A program made the translations under genes and the position numbers. Shown here in pieces: positions 1-5,217 of a stretch of 7,192 bases of DNA; within the stretch, counting starts at the first letter, position 1; each line of letters opens with the position of its first letter. Where the stretch lies: positions 1 through 7,192 of the forward strand of contig CANQSC010000055.1 of NCBI GenBank assembly GCA_947626445.1. The letters are read 5' to 3'. This stretch comes from an uncultured Bacilli bacterium. GTDB lineage: Bacteria > Bacillota_I > Bacilli_A > RF39 > UBA660. The notes under the pieces were generated by a model that made no database searches, was not told the origin of the DNA, and worked only from the letters and a program-made list of their open reading frames with translations.

Positions 1-9
1 GTGATATAA

Positions 10-582
10 ATGGCTGAGTTTACCCAAAAGAATTGGTTAAATACTGGTGACGAAGGTGCTAATGCGAATAATTCAGTATTAAATAAAGAAAATATGAATG
101 ACTTAGAAAATAGAATAGAACAAGCAATTAATAATTTAAAAACAGCAATAAGTACATCTGAAAGCAAATTGCAAAGTTCAATAAAAACATTAGAAACAAC
201 AACAAAAGAAAATATTGATAAAGAATTATATTATAAAGCAGGTGATACTTATGTTATAAATGTAGAAATAATTTGTTCGGGTTTTTTAACTGGCGGTCAA
301 AGTAATGTTAGATGGACACTTATAACTGACAAAAAATTAAATAATATAAATTCAGCAACAGTTAATCATATTAAAGCAGTTATAAGACATCCTGATGGAG
401 CTTATTTAACTGGAGAAGGTGGTAATGCCGAAGACCTTACTAAATTAGGTACATTGACTTGTTCAATTAGAGGAAAAAATATAATAATTTTTAGTTTAAC
501 TTTTAATGAAGCAAAAACTCAATATAAAAATAATGTTCCAGTAGAATTATCTATTCCAGATTTAGGACTTACATTTAAATAA
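10..582 (+). CDS. Phage tail-fibre / receptor-binding-like protein, copy 1 of a three-gene family
   Basis: This 190-residue protein is probably a virion tail appendage. Residues 1-36 form a module shared with the next two genes (pattern MAxFxxKxW...G...A..NSVxNKxNMNDLENRI). It resembles the 'GTPxNAxNLNxxExGI' segment common near the N-terminus of tail proteins from phages of Gram-positive bacteria. Residues ~31-70 look like a coiled coil (trimerisation stalk), and ~75-190 form a beta-rich tip that I do not recognise. The ATG at 10 follows directly on a TAA at 7-9, which may end an upstream gene (GTG ATA TAA in frame). The visible GTGAT could be the end of an AGGAGGTGAT ribosome site lying outside the window. 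There is no signal peptide. The family-level role is inferred from the shared module, gene position before a lysis cassette, and the tail-collar-like third paralogue. Confidence 0.7.
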   Translation: MAEFTQKNWLNTGDEGANANNSVLNKENMNDLENRIEQAINNLKTAISTSESKLQSSIKTLETTTKENIDKELYYKAGDTYVINVEIICSGFLTGGQSNVRWTLITDKKLNNINSATVNHIKAVIRHPDGAYLTGEGGNAEDLTKLGTLTCSIRGKNIIIFSLTFNEAKTQYKNNVPVELSIPDLGLTFK

Positions 583-612
583 GAAGAGTAAATTTACTAA
601 ATAGCCTAAAAA

Positions 613-1161
613 ATGGCAGATTTTAATAAAAAAAATTGGTTAAGTGCTGGAGAAAGTGGAGCGACTGATGATAATTCTGTAATAAATAAAGCAAATATGA
701 ATGATTTAGAAAACAGAATATATAATGTAGCAAATGCTATTAATCAAGAAATGAGCACCAATGTTTCTAATTTGGTTAGCAAAAAGGATTTTAATAGTAC
801 AATCTCTAATTTACTTAATAAAAATGGTGATGGTCTTAATTTGACATATAAAAATGCTACAATGCTTTCAGGATATTTTAGTACGGGTACTTGCCAATAT
901 TTAAAAATCGGAAATTTAGTTATTATTGCTTTAAATGATTTAGTATTTGCAAAAGATATAACTGAAAATCATATTCCAATTATAACAGGATTACCAAAAC
1001 CTCAAGAAGTGTTTTATTTCATGTTATTTAATAATGATGGCACATCTTGTAGACTTAGACTTACAACTTCAGGAAATCTTGAAACACATTATAGTACATT
1101 TAATCAAGGTTCATCAGGTCATGAATTATATGGGTATGCAGTTTATTTATCATCTGAATAG
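613..1161 (+). CDS. Phage tail-fibre / receptor-binding-like protein, copy 2
   Basis: This 182-residue protein repeats the N-terminal module of its neighbours at residues 1-36 (MADFNKKNWL ... NMNDLENRI) and then diverges completely. A Ser/Asn-rich helical stretch spans ~37-72. A beta-rich C-terminal domain spans ~78-182, with many alternating hydrophobic residues, as in phage fibre tips. The change from a conserved base to an unrelated tip is typical of receptor-binding proteins that attach to a common baseplate or fibre socket. The start has no clear Shine-Dalgarno sequence. The six bases before ATG follow an AGCC (603-606), also found at the same spacing before the third copy. Receptor specificity cannot be read from the sequence. 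Confidence 0.65.
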   Translation: MADFNKKNWLSAGESGATDDNSVINKANMNDLENRIYNVANAINQEMSTNVSNLVSKKDFNSTISNLLNKNGDGLNLTYKNATMLSGYFSTGTCQYLKIGNLVIIALNDLVFAKDITENHIPIITGLPKPQEVFYFMLFNNDGTSCRLRLTTSGNLETHYSTFNQGSSGHELYGYAVYLSSE

Positions 1162-1186
1162 TGGCAACAAATATTGAGCCGAATAT

Positions 1187-1681
1187 ATGGCTATATTTAA
1201 TAAAAAAATATGGTATAACGTAGGGGAAGATGAAGCTAATAATACAAATTCCGTTGCAAATAAAGAAAATATGAACGATTTGGAAAATAGAATAGAAAAT
1301 ATAATTAGTAATATTTATAAAGTCGGAGATTTGTTTATGACAACTAATGATGAAAATCCTAGTTCAAGATTTGGTGGTACTTGGAGAAAACTTACAGATG
1401 ATGCTTATTTAAAAATAGTCACTTCAAATGCCGGTAAAAGTGCTGGTACCTCAAAAGAACATAAAATCCCTATTAATAGCATACCAAGTCATAATCATGA
1501 ATTAGTAACAGATAAAAAGACTTCAATCGTTAAATGGATTGGTTCAGGAGGTAATATAGATATTACTGAATATGGAGAAAGAATGAAAGGATTTAATGAT
1601 TTAATTTCAGGAAATACTGGCGGTGGGCAAGCTTATTATCCATATTATTTAGGAGTTTATGTATGGATAAAAGAAGCTTAA
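1187..1681 (+). CDS. Phage baseplate/tail-collar tip protein (Gp10 C-terminal-like), copy 3
   Basis: This 164-residue protein has the shared attachment module at residues 1-36. A recognisable tail-tip domain follows from ~44 to 164. It opens with a 'VGDLFMTTNDENPSSRFGGTW' type segment, close to the family pattern 'GSIYMSxxxTNPSxxFGGTWxxL'. It contains an HxH motif at H102/H104 (SIPSHNHE), which binds metal ions in related short-tail-fibre proteins. It ends with YPYYLGVYVWIKEA, matching the usual 'PPYxxVYxWxRTA' ending. This is the firmest functional assignment of the three paralogues and supports calling the whole set tail appendages. There is no good ribosome site; AGCC lies six bases before the ATG. 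About 60 bases separate the stop from the next, oddly started gene. Confidence 0.78.
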   Translation: MAIFNKKIWYNVGEDEANNTNSVANKENMNDLENRIENIISNIYKVGDLFMTTNDENPSSRFGGTWRKLTDDAYLKIVTSNAGKSAGTSKEHKIPINSIPSHNHELVTDKKTSIVKWIGSGGNIDITEYGERMKGFNDLISGNTGGGQAYYPYYLGVYVWIKEA

Positions 1682-1727
1682 AATATCAGCAATAGTGATA
1701 ATATAAGTTAAAGGAAAATCGAATAGA

Positions 1728-1745
1728 AAGAAGGTAATTATTATA
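1728..1745 (+). promoter_or_regulatory. Ribosome site followed by ATT/ATA instead of ATG
   Basis: AAGAAGG at 1728-1734 is followed by TAATTATT and then ATAGAA. The same string, AAAGAAGGTAATTA, precedes a normal ATGGAA start at 2311. Aligning the two places ATA 1743 where ATG would be expected, eight bases after the ribosome site. ATT at 1740 is the other in-frame option, five bases after it. Confidence 0.5.
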
Positions 1746-2051
1746 GAAAAGTTAGAAAAATATTGGAAACAAATATGTACGATAATAGCAATTATAACTT
1801 TTATTGGTGGTTGTTTTGGATACTTTAATAGAATTATAAAAGAATTCGATGACCAAAATGAAAAATTAGATAATGCAATGCGATTATCAGAAAAATCAAT
1901 AATTTGGAATAAAGAAATACCAAAAGTAGAAAGAGCAGAAGTTTGTGATATGTATTTATCAGCAGGCTATGACTCTTATACCAAGAAATTATGTGAGAAC
2001 GTAATACTTCAAGATGAGACATTAGCAATGGTGGAAGGAGGTGATGAATAA
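1743..2051 (+). CDS. Small phage membrane protein of the lysis region, non-canonical start
   Basis: The open frame gives 102 residues, beginning (I/M)EKLEKYWKQ. A single membrane helix lies at ~12-29 (rich in I, F and G). A charged, coiled-coil-like stretch spans ~30-55, and a C-terminal part (~60-95) has conserved-looking ER..VCDMYLSAGY..YTKKLCE with two cysteines (C68, C84). No ATG, GTG or TTG occurs in frame before codon 46, so standard gene finders would miss it. The sense-like composition, membrane helix, upstream ribosome site and TAATG overlap with the next gene all argue that it is real. It could be translated from ATA/ATT, or it could be a gene newly damaged at its start codon. Its position just before the holin suggests a lysis accessory role, but I do not recognise the family. 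The end carries the next gene's ribosome site (AAGGAGGTGAT, 2035-2045). Confidence 0.6.
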   Translation: MEKLEKYWKQICTIIAIITFIGGCFGYFNRIIKEFDDQNEKLDNAMRLSEKSIIWNKEIPKVERAEVCDMYLSAGYDSYTKKLCENVILQDETLAMVEGGDE

Positions 2052-2308
2052 TGGAAATTACTTATATTATTGTTGTTGGAATAGTGGCATATATATTTGG
2101 AGCAATTAACAAGTTATTTGTTGATGATTTGCCAAATAAATTTATTCCAATACAAAATGTCGGCATAGGCATAGTAGCTGGTATAATTTGTTATTTTACA
2201 AAAATAGAACCTGATTTAATGAAATCAGTTTTTTTGTGCTTAATAGCAACAATGAGTGCTGGAGGAATAGCAGATTTAACAAAAATATTTAAGAAAGAAG
2301 GTAATTAA
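2051..2308 (+). CDS. Phage holin, Hol44-like
   Basis: This 85-residue hydrophobic protein has predicted membrane helices at ~3-19, ~35-50 and ~57-72. Between the first two lies a short VDDLPNKFIPIQN loop, and the protein ends in a basic tail (KIFKKEGN). Size, the 'P..IPIxxxxxGIxxG' segment and the AxxxGGIADL motif fit the Hol44 family of holins (superfamily V). Such proteins accumulate in the cytoplasmic membrane and open it at a set time, so the endolysin can reach the wall. The ATG overlaps the upstream stop by one base (TAATG) and is served by a full-length AAGGAGGTGAT ribosome site nine bases upstream, so translation is strong and probably coupled. The neighbours (membrane protein before, amidase after) support the lysis role. 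Confidence 0.75.
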   Translation: MEITYIIVVGIVAYIFGAINKLFVDDLPNKFIPIQNVGIGIVAGIICYFTKIEPDLMKSVFLCLIATMSAGGIADLTKIFKKEGN

Positions 2309-2310
2309 TA

Positions 2311-2430
2311 ATGGAAGAAATTAAAAATATAGAAACAGAAGAAATTGAACTTACAGAAGAACAAGAAAAAGAATTTTCAAATGGTAAAGGTGATGAAACA
2401 GAAGTTTTGGAGGTGGAATCTAATGAGTAA
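2311..2430 (+). CDS. Small acidic protein between holin and endolysin
   Basis: This is a 39-residue open frame starting at ATG 2311 (MEEIKNIETEEIELTEEQEK...) and ending at TAA 2428-2430. About a third of the residues are Glu and there is no membrane segment, so a soluble, very acidic, mostly helical peptide is expected. It has a good ribosome site, AAAGAAGG (2294-2301), nine bases ahead. It sits two bases after the holin stop and its end overlaps the endolysin start by eight bases, so it lies inside a coupled chain. No function is recognised. It might tune lysis, or mainly carry the endolysin's ribosome site. Confidence 0.6.
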   Translation: MEEIKNIETEEIELTEEQEKEFSNGKGDETEVLEVESNE

Positions 2431-3385
2431 TTCAAGTTTAGCAACAGTAAAAGTTCCAGCAAGCACTTCTAATTATACAAAAGGAAGAAGTGGAAGAAAG
2501 ATAGAAATGATAGCTATTCATCATATGGCTGGTGTTTTAAAAGCAGAGCAATGCGGTAATATTTTTAAACAAGTTAATAGAGGAGCTTCTACACATTATG
2601 GAGTTGGAAAAAATGGTGAAATAGGTCAATACGTAGATGAAAGTGATACAGCATGGGCAAATTCAAACTGGGATAGTAATTGTAAATCAGTAACAATTGA
2701 AACATCAAATTCTCAAACTGGTGGTAATTGGCCTGTATCAGATGTAACATTAAAATCATTAATTAAATTAGTGGCTGATATTGCTAAAAGAAATAATATT
2801 ACTTTAGTTAAAGGAAAAACTTTAGTTTGGCATAGAATGTATGCAGCAACAACTTGTCCAGGGGATTATTTGCTATCAAAATTAGATTATATTATTTCAG
2901 AAGCAAATAAAATTAATAATGGTGGTAGTATTCCACAGCCTACACCCACACCAACACCACAACCAAGTAGCAAGACTGTAAACGTTACATATCGAGTTAA
3001 AACAAAAAAACATGGCTGGTTAGCTGAAGTTAAAAACTTAACTGACTATGCTGGATATGAAAATAGCCCTGTTACTGATGTTGCTATTAAAGTAGACAAA
3101 GGCTCTATTAAATATAGAGTTCATGTTAGAGGTGGTAATTGGTTACCATATGTAACAGGATATAACATAAACGATATTAAAAACGGATACGCAGGTAATG
3201 GCTGTGAAATTGATGCAATTCAAGTTTATTACTATACACCAAGTGATATAAGACCGTTTAAGAAAGCAAAATACAAAGTAAATAATTATTCATTTCAAAA
3301 AGATACTGAAACAACTAATGGACAAGATGGTTACGCAGGCGTTTATGGTGTAAATGTTACTAAATTCCAAATTGTAATAGAATAA
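2423..3385 (+). CDS. Endolysin, N-acetylmuramoyl-L-alanine amidase (Amidase_2)
   Basis: This 320-residue enzyme cuts the bond between N-acetylmuramate and L-alanine in peptidoglycan during phage release. The amidase domain spans ~5-160. Its zinc ligands are visible as H33 (in AIHHMAG), H137 (in VWHRMYA) and C145 (in TTCPGD), with the eight-residue H-to-C spacing of T7 lysozyme. A Pro/Thr linker (PQPTPTPTPQP, ~171-181) leads to a C-terminal region of ~135 residues, probably cell-wall binding, in which three related segments can be seen. I chose ATG 2423 because TTGGAGG lies nine bases upstream (2407-2413). A longer frame from TTG 2345 would only add 26 residues read from the overlapping small gene. 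There is no signal peptide, so export would depend on the holin. A terminator follows directly. Confidence 0.9.
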   Translation: MSNSSLATVKVPASTSNYTKGRSGRKIEMIAIHHMAGVLKAEQCGNIFKQVNRGASTHYGVGKNGEIGQYVDESDTAWANSNWDSNCKSVTIETSNSQTGGNWPVSDVTLKSLIKLVADIAKRNNITLVKGKTLVWHRMYAATTCPGDYLLSKLDYIISEANKINNGGSIPQPTPTPTPQPSSKTVNVTYRVKTKKHGWLAEVKNLTDYAGYENSPVTDVAIKVDKGSIKYRVHVRGGNWLPYVTGYNINDIKNGYAGNGCEIDAIQVYYYTPSDIRPFKKAKYKVNNYSFQKDTETTNGQDGYAGVYGVNVTKFQIVIE

Positions 3386-3389
3386 AATA

Positions 3390-3429
3390 AAGGATAACTT
3401 CATTATAGAGGTTATCCTTATTTTTTATT
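3390..3429 (+). terminator. Rho-independent terminator after the lysis cassette
   Basis: AAGGATAACTTC (3390-3401) pairs with GAGGTTATCCTT (3408-3419) over 12 bp with one G-T pair. The loop is ATTATA, and the stem is followed by ATTTTTTATTT. It starts five bases after the endolysin stop. Confidence 0.9.
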
Positions 3430-3689
3430 TGCCTAAAAAAAATATCTAAAATTTTTTTTGATATTTAATTCAAATGTGTTTTTATTAGTTCCTTAAGAAA
3501 TTTAAAAAAATATTATTATTTTTATTGAAATTATACGTTTTTTTTGATAAATTAATATTGCATTAAATTTATATGGCCGACTATTTTCCGACTATTTTAT
3601 AAATTTATAGGTATTTATTATCATTAGTTTTATTAACAAAATCCTTTATTTAAAGGCAATGTTCTTAATAGTAATGATTATAAATTGAT
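3430..3689 (+). other. Gene-free A+T-rich stretch at the prophage end
   Basis: I see no convincing gene on either strand. The stretch holds several short symmetric elements. AAATATC/GATATTT (3440-3446, 3460-3466) is a possible weak second hairpin. TAAATTTATA occurs twice (3564-3573 and 3600-3609), flanking a tandem 11-bp repeat. CCTTTA-TT-TAAAGG lies at 3643-3656. The density of repeats beside a tRNA-like 3' end fits a half of a phage attachment region, but that is inference. Confidence 0.5.
3577..3598 (+). repeat. Tandem 11-bp repeat CCGACTATTTT x2, with an inverted third copy at 3690-3699
   Basis: Two perfect adjacent copies occupy 3577-3587 and 3588-3598. The inverted form TAAAATAGTC is at 3690-3699 and abuts the tRNA-like segment. 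Repeats of this size and layout resemble arm-type integrase or excisionase binding sites. No protein binding can be shown from sequence alone. Confidence 0.6.
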
Positions 3690-3699
3690 TAAAATAGTC

Positions 3700-3715
3700 C
3701 CCTTTGGGTGCACCA
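3700..3715 (+). other. Candidate attR core: tRNA 3'-end remnant
   Basis: CCCTTTGGGTGCACCA has exactly the length and order of a tRNA 3' end: five T-stem bases, a seven-base acceptor strand (TGGGTGC), discriminator A and CCA. No tRNA body precedes it. Phage integration into a tRNA 3' end leaves such a remnant at the far side of the prophage. The following bases CCATTTAATTTAT also match 12 of 13 bases after the intact tRNA-Pro (3841-3853). The source tRNA is not in this window. Confidence 0.4.
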
Positions 3716-3724
3716 TTTAATTTA

Positions 3725-3753
3725 TGCACAAAAAATATTTTTTATGATATACT
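3725..3753 (+). promoter_or_regulatory. Promoter of tRNA-Pro
   Basis: The -10 TATACT at 3748-3753 is one base off consensus. It lies 17 bases after TGCACA (3725-3730), a 4-of-6 match to the -35 consensus. The expected transcript start is about seven bases before the mature tRNA. Confidence 0.6.
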
Positions 3754-3766
3754 ATTATTAGCAATT

Positions 3767-3843
3767 CGAGAAGTAGCACAATTTGGTAGTGCACTACATT
3801 TGGGATGTAGGGGTTGCAGGTTCAAATCCTGTCTTCTCGACCA
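3767..3843 (+). tRNA. tRNA-Pro (anticodon UGG)
   Basis: The 77-base gene folds as a full cloverleaf. The acceptor is CGAGAAG/CTTCTCG and the D stem GCAC/GTGC with GG in the loop. The anticodon stem CTACA/TGTAG has loop TTTGGGA, so the anticodon is TGG. The T stem GCAGG/CCTGT has loop TTCAAAT. Discriminator A is followed by an encoded CCA. UGG can read all or most proline CCN codons. It has its own promoter and terminator. It lies just beyond the candidate prophage end, so it is probably a host gene, although a phage tRNA cannot be excluded. Confidence 0.96.
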
Positions 3844-3856
3844 TTTAGTTTATTAG

Positions 3857-3876
3857 CCCTTTAAATAAGGGTTTTT
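3857..3876 (+). terminator. Terminator after tRNA-Pro
   Basis: A short hairpin CCCTT-TAAAT-AAGGG is followed by TTTTTATTAT. The five-pair stem is weak, so some read-through into the DUF1810 gene at 3898 is possible. That gene has no clear promoter of its own. Confidence 0.7.
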
Positions 3877-3897
3877 ATTATATAGAAAGGATCTATT

Positions 3898-4326
3898 ATG
3901 GATAATTTAGAAAGATTTATTAAAGCTCAAAAACAAGATTATGAACGAGCATTAAAAGAAATAAAAAATTGTAAAAAACTTACTCATTGGATTTGGTATA
4001 TTTTCCCTCAAATTAGAGGTTTAGGTTATAGCGAAATCTCATATTATTATGGTATCGATGATTTAGAAGAAGCAAAAGCATATTTACAAAATGAGTATTT
4101 AAGAAATAATTTACTAGAAATTACCACCGCTTTATTAAATTTAGATTCTAATAATCCAACAGAAATTCTTGGATATCCTGATGATTTAAAAGTAAAATCA
4201 TGTATGACCTTATTTAATTATGCTGATGAAAGTATTTTAATTTTTAAAAAAGTAATTGATAAATATTACAATGGCGAATTTGATAATAAGACTATTGCTT
4301 TAATAAAAGAAAAAAAGTTAGGGTAA
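3898..4326 (+). CDS. DUF1810 family protein
   Basis: This 142-residue soluble protein matches the DUF1810 family across its whole length. The N-terminus is LERFIKAQ..DYERALKEI. The signature HWIWYIFPQIRGLG spans residues 30-43, YYGIDDLEEAKAYL ~50-63, a SCMTLF segment lies at 101-106, and the ending is DKYYNGEFDNKT. The family is widespread and single-domain, and its biochemical role is, as far as I know, not established. The ribosome site GAAAGGA (3885-3891) is six bases before ATG. It is separated from tRNA-Pro by a weak terminator and converges with the small regulator on the other strand, with 30 bases between them. Nothing in the sequence looks truncated. It probably belongs to the host chromosome or to a cargo zone beside the prophage. 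Confidence 0.85.
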   Translation: MDNLERFIKAQKQDYERALKEIKNCKKLTHWIWYIFPQIRGLGYSEISYYYGIDDLEEAKAYLQNEYLRNNLLEITTALLNLDSNNPTEILGYPDDLKVKSCMTLFNYADESILIFKKVIDKYYNGEFDNKTIALIKEKKLG

Positions 4327-4356
4327 TAAAGTTATTTAATAGTTAAAAATAAATAA

Positions 4357-4572
4357 TTATGAAAATAAATCACTATCAAAAAATTCAACTAAACTAATAT
4401 TTAAACCATTACAGATGATAAGTAAAGTATCAATCCTAATGGTTTTATTTTTGCCAAATAAAATGTTATTTAACTTTTTTAAATCTAAATTACAACTAAT
4501 AGCTAATTGTTCAATAGTTAAATTTTTTACTTCACAAAAATATAAAATTCTTTTTACAACTTTTGACTTCAT
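4357..4572 (-). CDS. Small Xre-type helix-turn-helix regulator
   Basis: This is a single-domain DNA-binding protein of 71 residues. The Cro/C1-type fold covers almost all of it. Helix 2 lies about N17-C27 (LTIEQLAISC), the recognition helix about D30-G40 (DLKKLNNILFG), and the fold ends in the usual 'L..IC.GLNISL.EFF'. An in-frame ATG exists 12 bases upstream (4584). However, a TGATATAAT extended -10 would place the transcript start at about 4581, after that ATG. I therefore prefer ATG 4572, which has GGTGAT just ahead of it. If the promoter lies elsewhere, the protein would be 75 residues. It converges with DUF1810 and diverges from the Fic operon ~290 bases away. Its target is unknown; self-regulation or control of the neighbouring operon is possible. 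Confidence 0.8.
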   Translation of the reverse strand: MKSKVVKRILYFCEVKNLTIEQLAISCNLDLKKLNNILFGKNKTIRIDTLLIICNGLNISLVEFFDSDLFS

Positions 4573-4587
4573 TCTTATCACCATTTA

Positions 4588-4596
4588 ATTATATCA
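4588..4596 (-). promoter_or_regulatory. Extended -10 promoter for the minus-strand regulator
   Basis: Read on the minus strand, this is TGATATAAT: a perfect TATAAT (4593-4588) preceded by TG one base away, the extended -10 motif. No good -35 lies 16-18 bases upstream. The expected transcript would begin about ten bases before the preferred start codon, giving a very short leader. Confidence 0.6.
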
Positions 4597-4750
4597 CGTT
4601 AGTAAATATTTTAATTTTAAAAAAAGTAAATAGTTTTATAAATTATAAAAAGTGGCTAAAATATTATTCTTTTTTGGCATAGGATCCGATATCTAACGTA
4701 TCTATGAAGATTAATAGGCATTATATAATAGGAGACTATTTACTTAAAAT
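4597..4750. other. Divergent intergenic region, no gene seen
   Basis: This is the left part of the ~290-base gap between the two regulators. I see only a 19-codon frame (ATG 4704 to TAA 4763) with no ribosome site, probably chance or a remnant. The symmetric control elements lie to its right. Confidence 0.5.
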
Positions 4751-4795
4751 TGCAAGTGAATAATTTATTTAGACGTGCAAATAATAATTTATTTT
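4751..4795 (+). repeat. Imperfect direct repeat upstream of the Fic-operon promoter
   Basis: TGCAAGTGAATAATTTATTT (4751-4770) and TGCAAATAATAATTTATTT (4776-4794) are almost the same sequence, 25 bases apart start to start. They end a few bases before the perfect palindrome. They could be a second binding site for a regulator or simply an A+T-rich duplication. Confidence 0.5.
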
Positions 4796-4800
4796 AATTA

Positions 4801-4837
4801 ATGCAGAAAATGTTGACTTTTTCAACATTTTCTGCAT
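4801..4837. promoter_or_regulatory. Operator-like perfect palindrome over the -35 region
   Basis: ATGCAGAAAATGTTGA (4801-4816) and its exact reverse complement TCAACATTTTCTGCAT (4822-4837) are separated by CTTTT. The 16-bp arms cover the -35 box and spacer of the promoter for the Xre gene. This is the usual arrangement for self-repression by a dimeric or tetrameric Xre/ImmR-type repressor. It is not a terminator: the run of T lies in the loop, not after the stem. Confidence 0.8.
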
Positions 4838-4842
4838 ATAAT
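4813..4842 (+). promoter_or_regulatory. Promoter of the Xre-ImmA/Fic-repeat operon
   Basis: TTGACT (4813-4818), 18 bases of spacer and a perfect TATAAT (4837-4842). The transcript should start near 4849, giving a leader of about 26 bases before ATG 4875. The overlap with the palindrome implies repression by a bound protein. Confidence 0.8.
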
Positions 4843-4874
4843 ACATATATAAATTATGCGTGGAGATGATGTAT

Positions 4875-5216
4875 ATGAAGGAGTTAAATTATAAAAAAAT
4901 AGGAGAAAGATTAAGAAAACTTAGAAAATATATAGGATTAACTCAAGAACAAGTTGCCAATATTTTAGGAGTAGGCAGAGATGCGATATTAAGAATTGAA
5001 AAAGGGGATCGCAAAATTGATTTGCAAGAATTAATGAGTTTTTCAAAATTATATAATATAAGCATGGATGAATTAATAGCTGAAGAACATATTATAAACA
5101 GTAGTAATGTTGCTTTTGCAAGAGGTTTTAATGAATTAAGTGAAAAGGATAAAAAAGAAATTATTAGTCTAATTGAATATAAAAATATTCTAAAGTTGCA
5201 AAATAAGGATAACTAA
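4875..5216 (+). CDS. Xre family repressor of the operon (ImmR-like)
   Basis: This 113-residue DNA-binding protein has a classic Cro/C1 helix-turn-helix at ~9-66: IGERLRKLR, then LTQEQVANILGV, then GRDAILRIEKGDRKIDLQELMSFSKLYNISMDEL. The tail (~67-113) is helical and charged (ELSEKDKKEIISLIEYKNIL) and may mediate oligomerisation or be the cleavage region. I chose ATG 4875 because GGAG (4862-4865) lies nine bases before it; GTG 4860 and ATGs 4866/4869 lie within or before that site. The perfect palindrome over its own promoter is its likely operator. The next gene, one base downstream, carries an ImmA/IrrE peptidase domain. In ICEBs1 and related elements this pairing means the peptidase cleaves the repressor. 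Whether that happens here is inference. Confidence 0.85.
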   Translation: MKELNYKKIGERLRKLRKYIGLTQEQVANILGVGRDAILRIEKGDRKIDLQELMSFSKLYNISMDELIAEEHIINSSNVAFARGFNELSEKDKKEIISLIEYKNILKLQNKDN

Positions 5217-5217
5217 T

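Noticed and set aside
1834..2028. Minus-strand 64-codon frame rich in Leu/His
   Set aside because: It lies wholly inside the better-supported plus-strand membrane-protein gene, has no ribosome site, and its hydrophobic composition is the mirror of A+T-rich coding sequence.
2345..2422. Upstream TTG extension of the endolysin
   Set aside because: The added 26 residues are read out of frame through the acidic small gene and have no ribosome site; ATG 2423 has TTGGAGG at ideal distance.
4704..4763. 19-codon frame MKINRHYIIG...
   Set aside because: Very short, no ribosome site, lies in a control region; treated as chance.
4801..4837. Palindrome considered as a terminator
   Set aside because: No T-run follows the stem; it overlaps a strong promoter, so an operator role fits better.
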